20,247 nt of DNA from JBEKIK01 sp049509395 (GTDB lineage: Bacteria > Planctomycetota > Planctomycetia > Pirellulales > Thermoguttaceae), in the NCBI GenBank assembly GCA_049509395.1, contig JBEKZY010000057.1, forward strand, positions 1 to 20,247, given 5' to 3'. The notes beneath the pieces were generated by a model. The model made no database searches, was not told where the DNA came from, and saw only the letters and a list, made by a program, of their open reading frames with translations. Shown here piece after piece: positions 15,772 through 20,247 of this stretch (positions within the stretch are counted from its first letter, which is position 1; every line of letters begins with the position of its first letter). Both the position numbers and the translations under genes were made by a program.

Positions 15772-16560
15772 TTATTCGCCGCCCGGGGCCGGGTTTTTGG
15801 GATTTACCTTCACACAGCCGGCCACCATTTCCATCCAGGATTGGAAATCGACAGACTTATCGATACCGGCGGGCCAGCGCCAAATAAGGGTGACCAAGGC
15901 GTCGTTTTCATCGTGGAACATCAACACAATGGTTCCTTTCAACTGGACGAATTGACCTTCTTCGCCGGGCGGGGGCTTGATGTAATAAAATTGTTGATTT
16001 CCGGTGGCCTGGCAGACTTGCCAAAGAATGTCACGGGCTTCGGGTGTTTGGGCCTTTAAATCGGTCAGCGGGGTAGTGTCATTAATTTTAGAGGTCAGAT
16101 CGGCTTGCATGAGTTTGGGGATATTTCCTCTGCTTTGGCGGGTACTCACGGCAACATACAGATAATATGGCTGTTTGCCTTTTTTGGCGTCCGGAACAAA
16201 TCCTTCGAAGGTGAGCTTCAGGTCGGCTAAGTCAACGACGTTGGGTTTTATGCGCTTGGGATCGATCGGCTTGCCGTCGGGCGAAACAGCTTCCTGCAAA
16301 GGCGGATTTTCAAAACCACCGGATAACAAGGTTTCAAAGGCATTTTTGTTGGAATCGTTTTTTTGCGGAATTCGAAGCGATACCTGCGTGCCGGGCACAT
16401 CAATAGGAGACGATAAGAGGTTGAACTTGGAGCCCATTTTAAGTTCATTAATCCGCCTATCCAGGCGTTGTTCGTAATCGCCGGTGCCGCATCCCCCCCC
16501 AAAAACCAAGAATAACACGGCAACTGCCGCTATATATTTATTAGTTACTATGCGATTCAT
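15772..16560 (-). CDS. exported lipoprotein, unknown function
   Basis: 262-residue protein. The N-terminus NRIVTNKYIAAVAVLFLVF is followed by GGGC with Cys at position 24, a probable lipobox, although G at -3 is unusual. The mature part has no family I recognise; it includes LKMGSKFNLLSSPIDVPGTQ, a putative linker with repeated Pro/Lys, and the C-terminal phrase WRWPAGIDKSVDFQSWMEMV. A lipoprotein of this type probably sits in the outer or inner membrane facing the periplasm. A run of eight G (C8 at 16493-16500) encodes the GGG just before the lipid-acceptor Cys. ATG start, no visible Shine-Dalgarno. It lies downstream of the large mosaic gene, from which a double hairpin (16599-16680) separates it. 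Confidence 0.8.
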   Translation of the reverse strand: MNRIVTNKYIAAVAVLFLVFGGGCGTGDYEQRLDRRINELKMGSKFNLLSSPIDVPGTQVSLRIPQKNDSNKNAFETLLSGGFENPPLQEAVSPDGKPIDPKRIKPNVVDLADLKLTFEGFVPDAKKGKQPYYLYVAVSTRQSRGNIPKLMQADLTSKINDTTPLTDLKAQTPEARDILWQVCQATGNQQFYYIKPPPGEEGQFVQLKGTIVLMFHDENDALVTLIWRWPAGIDKSVDFQSWMEMVAGCVKVNPKNPAPGGE

Positions 16561-16598
16561 CAGTGCAACTCGATGTGAAAGGGTTTTAATGCTTGGTA

Positions 16599-16680
16599 TA
16601 TTTAGCCCCGGGTGAATACACCCGGGGTCTCGAATATTTTCTACATTTCAACCCCCCGTGTATTCACGGGGGGCTAAATA
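16599..16680. repeat. paired hairpins, inverted 30-bp arms with compensating changes
   Basis: Left arm 16599-16628 begins TATTTAGCCCCGGGTGAATA; right arm 16651-16680, read on the minus strand, begins TATTTAGCCCCCCGTGAATA. They match except at four positions. Each arm is itself a hairpin (CCCCGGGTG/CACCCGGGG and CCCCCCGTG/CACGGGGGG), and the four differences are paired so that both stems remain complete. It lies in the 161-bp gap between the large mosaic gene and the lipoprotein gene. Confidence 0.85.
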
Positions 16681-16721
16681 TCAAATGAATTGTCGCACTC
16701 GGGGCGTGCCGTTGTCAAGCG

Positions 16722-19700
16722 TCACTCGAAAATCAGGTAGCCGAACCCCTCCGGGGTGACTTGGGTGGAGGCGGGAGTGGACCAGGATTGAAAACCCACG
16801 CCAGGGATCGTCCGCTGAACTCCTACGGCCCAGGCATCGCGCCCTTTGACGGGTGGCACGGGCGCCTTGCCCGCGTTGGCATCGCTGGAATGCCCATCGG
16901 CACCGGCAGAATGCCCGTGTGACCCGTTAAGTTGATCCAAGGGAACGGCGGCCTCGATGGTCCAGGCGTCGTCGGTCAAGTTGGCGGCCACGAACCAAGT
17001 AGGGTTCCAGGCCGCGTCGCCCCACAGGGAATCGGCCGTAAAACCGCGGTAGTCGATGGAAAGTCGATAATAGGTGGCGAAGCCGCGGTCGATGTCGATG
17101 AGAATGTCAACATGATCCTGGGCCGTGAGATCGGCGTCGCGCGGCCGCGGCGTAGCGGCAGGCTCGTATTTCACGCCTGGTGCGCGCCTGCAACTTACGG
17201 CAATGTACAAAAATTCGTCGTCGTAAGCGAAAGCGACCAGGGCGGGCCAATCGTCGTCGTCCTTTAGTGCGCTTTTAAGAGGGACCGATTCGACTTTTTG
17301 CCAAACGGCGTCGTCCAGGCGCCCGTCCAACTTGGGCTTGGCAGCGGCCTTCCAACATTTCTGCACGGGTTTGGACTGCTTGTTTTTGGGATCGGCCAGC
17401 CATAATTCGCCTTGGGCGCAGGCAGACCATGCGTTTGGTTCGGGGCCGCGGGTTTGAAGGAGGTAGAATTGTTCGGCCGCTTTGGGCAAACCTAGCATTC
17501 GCCAGGCCGCGGCCAGGGGAAATCTTAGCGCCGGCTCGGCGAACAGATCAGGGCGGGTCCGCTCGATCTGCTTGCCCAGGGCCGCGGCATGGTCCAAACG
17601 GTCTTGGGGGAAAAAGGGGACAGTCCCCATTTGGGCGAAGCCCCCTTCGGGCCGTTCCGGCAAATGGGGACTGTCCCCTTTTTCCCTCGAGGTTTGGCCG
17701 AGGGCTGCTTTTTGCCCGGACTGCTCCTGCCATGCGATTTCGCCGCTTGCGTAGTATTGCACCAGCCAGAGCAATGCCTGCCGGGCAAGGGGATGCTGCG
17801 GATAACGCTCGGCGAGCATGGCATAAGATTGGGCGGCCAAAGGCCAGCGACCGGTGCGATGATATTGGTCGGCAATGCGGTAGATTATGCGGGCGGCAGT
17901 GTTGTCGTCCAGACCGCGGATCAATTCGCCGCTTTGGGCCAAGAGATTGGCATCCTCGCCGGGGTTGCGAAGCGCTTGGTCCAGGATGGCTTGTGCATTA
18001 CGCTGTTTTAGGGCCATGCGCTGCAGCGCGTCGATATTTTCCAGGGGCGCTTGGGATAAATCTCGGCGGGCTTCTCCACCCGGGGCCAGGGCCAGACCGG
18101 CCATCAGGTCGCGGGATTGTTGACTGTCGGGTGCGCGGTCGGCCAAGGCGCTGAACCCCAGTATCGTTGGTGGAAGGGAAAAGCGGTCGGTTAGCAGCCC
18201 GCGGGGTTCAGTTGCGGCATCGGCCAGGGATCGGCCCAGCCGGGCGGAGAATTGCGACGCGGATAAATCGATCGGACCATGCGTGCCTGTGTCCGCGGCG
18301 GCGTAGACTTTTTTTACCTGCCAGGGACTCAAGCCCGCGTCGGCGATCTGCCCGGGGCAGCAAGTCGGATCGGCCGCCTTATCTACAGCCTGCAACACGG
18401 CCTTGCCGATGAGCGGACCGAGTTGATCGGCGCCGGGGGAATTAGTGTTGTTGGTTACGACCGCGTCGGGGCGCCAAAGGCGTAATTGCCGGACAATATG
18501 TTCTTCAAGCGCATCCATGCCGCGGCCGTTGTGGATGACATCCCAGCCCTTGATATACTGTTGGGCTGTAAGTTGCAGGCCGCTTTGGCGGAGGGGAAAC
18601 TGCCAGGCAAGGTCGGCCTGGCTGCCGCCTACGGAGATCACGGCCTGTTGCAGGCGTTCGGCCAGGGGCACGTCGTCGTTGGGGCGGACCTCGACGTCGC
18701 GCCGTGTAAGGACCTCGACTGCGCTGAGATATCCGTCGTTGCCCGAGAGTTTGGCGAGTAATTCCAAGGGCACGTCGTCGGCTTGGGCGAACAGCGCGAG
18801 GACGGCCGCCCTGGTTCCGCCGGAGCGTTGCCGTTGCCAGGTGCGCCCGCCGTCGCCGGTTGCCAGAATGGTTCCCAGCGATCCCACGGCCCAACCATGC
18901 TCGTCATCGAGGAAAGTCATTGCCGCAAGCGGTGTGGAAACTCCGGTGGAGAAGGAAGTCCAGGAAGTGCCGGCGTCAGGGGTGAAAAAGACCCTGGTGC
19001 CGGGAGTTCCGGCGATCCAGGCCTTGGGACCGCGAACGGCCAGGGCGGCGAAATCGAAATACCGGGCGGCATGGGCGGGAAAATTGCCGGATGGGGCGCG
19101 CCACGCGGCGCCGGCATTTCCGGTGAGAAGCACAAGTCCGCCGTCGCCGACCAGCCAGCCGTAGAGGGGAGGCACGAGGCGCAATTGGCGAAGATTTTGC
19201 AATCCGGAATCGTTGATGCAAAAGGATTCGATTCCGCCGCGGCCGGCCGTCGCCGCCGCGGCATAACAACCGGCCAATGCCCCGGCGGTCGGAGAGATGA
19301 AATCGCCGGTCAACCAGGCGGAACCGCCGGAGCCGAACAAGGGGCGCCAACTTCGGCCGCCGTCGTCCGATGTGAATACGCCCGAGCCATACATGGCCGA
19401 GGGAAAGCCGATTGCCCAGCCGTGGTCGGGGTCGATAAAAAGGATTTTTTTCAGTGCGGGCAGCATGAGGCGGGGATTGCCGGTCCAAGTTTGACCGCCG
19501 TCGCGGGTGGCAAGCAGCACGCCGGCGCCGGTGTGCGAATAGGGTTGGGCCGATCCGCCGGCGGCATAGCCGATTTTTCTGGTGAGGAAACAAACCGACT
19601 GCAACGAGCAATTCACTCCGCAGGGCTGCAGGCGCCATTGCCGGCCGCCGTCTTGGGTGTGCCAGATTGCGCTGTGATCGCCAACGGCCCAGCCGAATTG

Positions 19701-19928
19701 GTCGTCGACAAAGCAAACGTCGGCCAGGCGGGCGTCGCTTAAAAACGATTCGGGACAGATGCTGTTGGGATCGGAGTAGGGATTGGGGGCCTGCGCCGGG
19801 GAAGCGGAAGCAGGGCCGGCATTTTCGCTGGGGACTCCGAAAACAGGGCGTTCCGGCGGGGCGGTGCGATCGGCATCCTTTTGCGAAGCAATTGTCAGCA
19901 GCAATGCCAGCACGGCCGATGTGAGCAT
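16722..19928 (-). CDS. large exported mosaic: Ycf48-like propeller, PIG-L-like domain, helical region, CBM9-like domain
   Basis: 1068-residue protein starting at ATG 19928; an in-frame TTG at 20015 would extend it into a heptamer array and is rejected. A signal peptide (LTSAVLALLLTIASQ) is followed by a low-complexity Pro/Ala linker. A Ycf48/BNR-like beta-propeller (about 61-370) shows repeated FGWAVGD, TQDGGRQW, DDGGRSW and GDGGRTW motifs. Residues about 374-550 look like a PIG-L deacetylase domain that has lost its ligands: VLALFAQADDVPLELLAKL (family HPDDE position), VEVLTRRD, LRLWRPDAVVTNN and PWQVKKVY. A helical, TPR-like stretch (about 670-850) contains a palindrome-encoded peptide at about 748-775. 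The last 210 residues are a CBM9-like domain (PKLDGRLDDAVWQ, FLYIAVSC, DILIDIDRG). No catalytic residues are identifiable, so a binding or assembly role is likely. Confidence 0.82.
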   Translation of the reverse strand: MLTSAVLALLLTIASQKDADRTAPPERPVFGVPSENAGPASASPAQAPNPYSDPNSICPESFLSDARLADVCFVDDQFGWAVGDHSAIWHTQDGGRQWRLQPCGVNCSLQSVCFLTRKIGYAAGGSAQPYSHTGAGVLLATRDGGQTWTGNPRLMLPALKKILFIDPDHGWAIGFPSAMYGSGVFTSDDGGRSWRPLFGSGGSAWLTGDFISPTAGALAGCYAAAATAGRGGIESFCINDSGLQNLRQLRLVPPLYGWLVGDGGLVLLTGNAGAAWRAPSGNFPAHAARYFDFAALAVRGPKAWIAGTPGTRVFFTPDAGTSWTSFSTGVSTPLAAMTFLDDEHGWAVGSLGTILATGDGGRTWQRQRSGGTRAAVLALFAQADDVPLELLAKLSGNDGYLSAVEVLTRRDVEVRPNDDVPLAERLQQAVISVGGSQADLAWQFPLRQSGLQLTAQQYIKGWDVIHNGRGMDALEEHIVRQLRLWRPDAVVTNNTNSPGADQLGPLIGKAVLQAVDKAADPTCCPGQIADAGLSPWQVKKVYAAADTGTHGPIDLSASQFSARLGRSLADAATEPRGLLTDRFSLPPTILGFSALADRAPDSQQSRDLMAGLALAPGGEARRDLSQAPLENIDALQRMALKQRNAQAILDQALRNPGEDANLLAQSGELIRGLDDNTAARIIYRIADQYHRTGRWPLAAQSYAMLAERYPQHPLARQALLWLVQYYASGEIAWQEQSGQKAALGQTSREKGDSPHLPERPEGGFAQMGTVPFFPQDRLDHAAALGKQIERTRPDLFAEPALRFPLAAAWRMLGLPKAAEQFYLLQTRGPEPNAWSACAQGELWLADPKNKQSKPVQKCWKAAAKPKLDGRLDDAVWQKVESVPLKSALKDDDDWPALVAFAYDDEFLYIAVSCRRAPGVKYEPAATPRPRDADLTAQDHVDILIDIDRGFATYYRLSIDYRGFTADSLWGDAAWNPTWFVAANLTDDAWTIEAAVPLDQLNGSHGHSAGADGHSSDANAGKAPVPPVKGRDAWAVGVQRTIPGVGFQSWSTPASTQVTPEGFGYLIFE
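17608..17686. repeat. palindromic element inserted in frame in the mosaic gene
   Basis: Perfect 26-bp inverted repeat: 17608-17633 (GGGAAAAAGGGGACAGTCCC then CATTTG) and 17661-17686, its exact reverse complement, with a 27-base loop that can itself form a stem (GAAGCCCCCTTC). Each arm also contains the odd palindrome GGGGACAGTCCCC. On the minus strand it is translated as EKGDSPHLPERPEGG and FAQMGTVPFFP. The element has no stop codon in any of the six frames. Confidence 0.9.
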
Positions 19929-19998
19929 GGCTTTAAAGTATAAAGACTTTGTAGCGGGTTGGTATGCGTTTTGCGAATGTTTTTTTATTGAAAATTGT

Positions 19999-20033
19999 GC
20001 AATTGCAAAATGCAAATTGCAAATTGAACAACA
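19999..20033. repeat. heptamer array (CAAATTG-type)
   Basis: Five 7-base units: GCAATTG, CAAAATG, CAAATTG, CAAATTG, AACAACA. It lies in the gap between the mosaic gene and the partial membrane gene. The unit matches the array at 9284-9329. Confidence 0.8.
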
Positions 20034-20110
20034 TTAAACCACTTGCGCGAGCTTTGACTTTAATCCGTTCTTCATACTTTTTACTGAATACCGACAACTG
20101 AAAACCAAGA

Positions 20111-20245
20111 TTATTTCATGGCCGCCAAGACTACAAGGAAAACAATCCACACGATTTCCAATGTAATAGCCGCGGCAAGAAGACACTTTTGCAAGGCCGT
20201 GGGCTTTGATGGGTGCGGCGTCGGCCCGTCGCGGCGTGCGACGTC
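20111..20245 (-). CDS. partial CDS, C-terminal end of a membrane protein
   Basis: Open frame entering from beyond the right edge, 44 residues before the TAA stop at 20111-20113. After a Pro-rich, polar start (RRDGPTPHPSKP) comes TALQKCLLAAAITLEIVWIV followed by FLVVLAAMK, a convincing C-terminal TM helix. The start and most of the gene lie outside the window, so no family can be named. It is co-directional with the large mosaic gene, about 180 bp upstream of its start, and could belong to the same transcript. Confidence 0.6.
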   Translation of the reverse strand, partial: DVARRDGPTPHPSKPTALQKCLLAAAITLEIVWIVFLVVLAAMK

Positions 20246-20247
20246 TT

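Noticed and set aside
17429..18154. 241-codon plus-strand open frame across the palindrome in the mosaic gene
   Set aside because: Arg/Pro/Gly-rich shadow translation opposite well-supported coding sequence; it is open partly because the palindrome lacks stops in every frame.
19929..20015. N-terminal extension of the mosaic protein to a TTG at 20015
   Set aside because: The extension is encoded by the CAAATTG heptamer array and would hide the signal peptide that begins at ATG 19928.
20118..20247. Plus-strand frame beginning at an ATG at 20118 and open to the window edge
   Set aside because: No binding site and no recognisable features; the opposite strand encodes a much more convincing membrane segment.

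Overview
The window looks like a piece of a Planctomycetota chromosome, probably a Pirellulales-like lineage. This is inferred from gene content: a MoxR ATPase, a DUF58 protein, a BatA-type membrane protein, a VWA plus glutamine-amidotransferase-like membrane protein and a DUF4159 protein lie together. Typical planctomycete-style secreted proteins, leaderless-looking starts and many intergenic palindromes accompany them. No rRNA, tRNA, CRISPR array, transposase or integrase was found.

Region 1 (about 1-9200, minus strand, read right to left): MoxR ATPase (8170-9192); a hairpin; a two-gene cassette of an AF2212/DUF104-like small protein (7859-8068) and a retropepsin-like aspartic protease (7477-7866); DUF58 (6554-7450); an intrinsic terminator (6492-6517); an AT-rich orphan membrane protein (5554-6384); a BatA-type protein with a degenerate MIDAS (3336-5480); a VWA/GATase-like membrane protein (889-3177); and an AT-rich hypothetical gene (24-719). 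This is a MoxR/DUF58/BatA/VWA locus, normally compact, here opened by two insertions and at least one terminator. The DUF4159 partner is transcribed divergently (9474-11861) from a 281-bp gap full of heptamer repeats.

Region 2 (11860-15700, plus strand): a Cys/Pro-rich probable lipoprotein (12044-12766), an HtrA/DegP-type serine protease with two PDZ domains (13135-14511), a small two-TM protein (14767-15015), and a small protein with a possible metal-binding HL-x4-CxxC segment (15251-15673). Region 3 (15770-20247, minus strand): a lipoprotein with a G8 tract at its lipobox (15772-16560), a very large exported mosaic protein (16722-19928), and the C-terminal end of a membrane protein running off the window (20111-20245).

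The most unusual content is repeat biology. Two related palindromic elements (1177-1225 and 17608-17686) sit inside coding genes and are translated in frame; their cores are open in all six frames. A third long palindrome (15022-15123) and two double-hairpin elements (15155-15195, 16599-16680) are intergenic. The arms of the double hairpins differ by changes that keep each arm's own stem. Seven degenerate period-7 arrays with different unit sequences fill intergenic gaps, and a short family built on CCGCAAGCGG is scattered through others. The large mosaic protein (Ycf48-like propeller, a PIG-L-like domain without its metal ligands, a helical region and a CBM9-like domain) and the AF2212/retropepsin pair are the most interesting protein-level observations.
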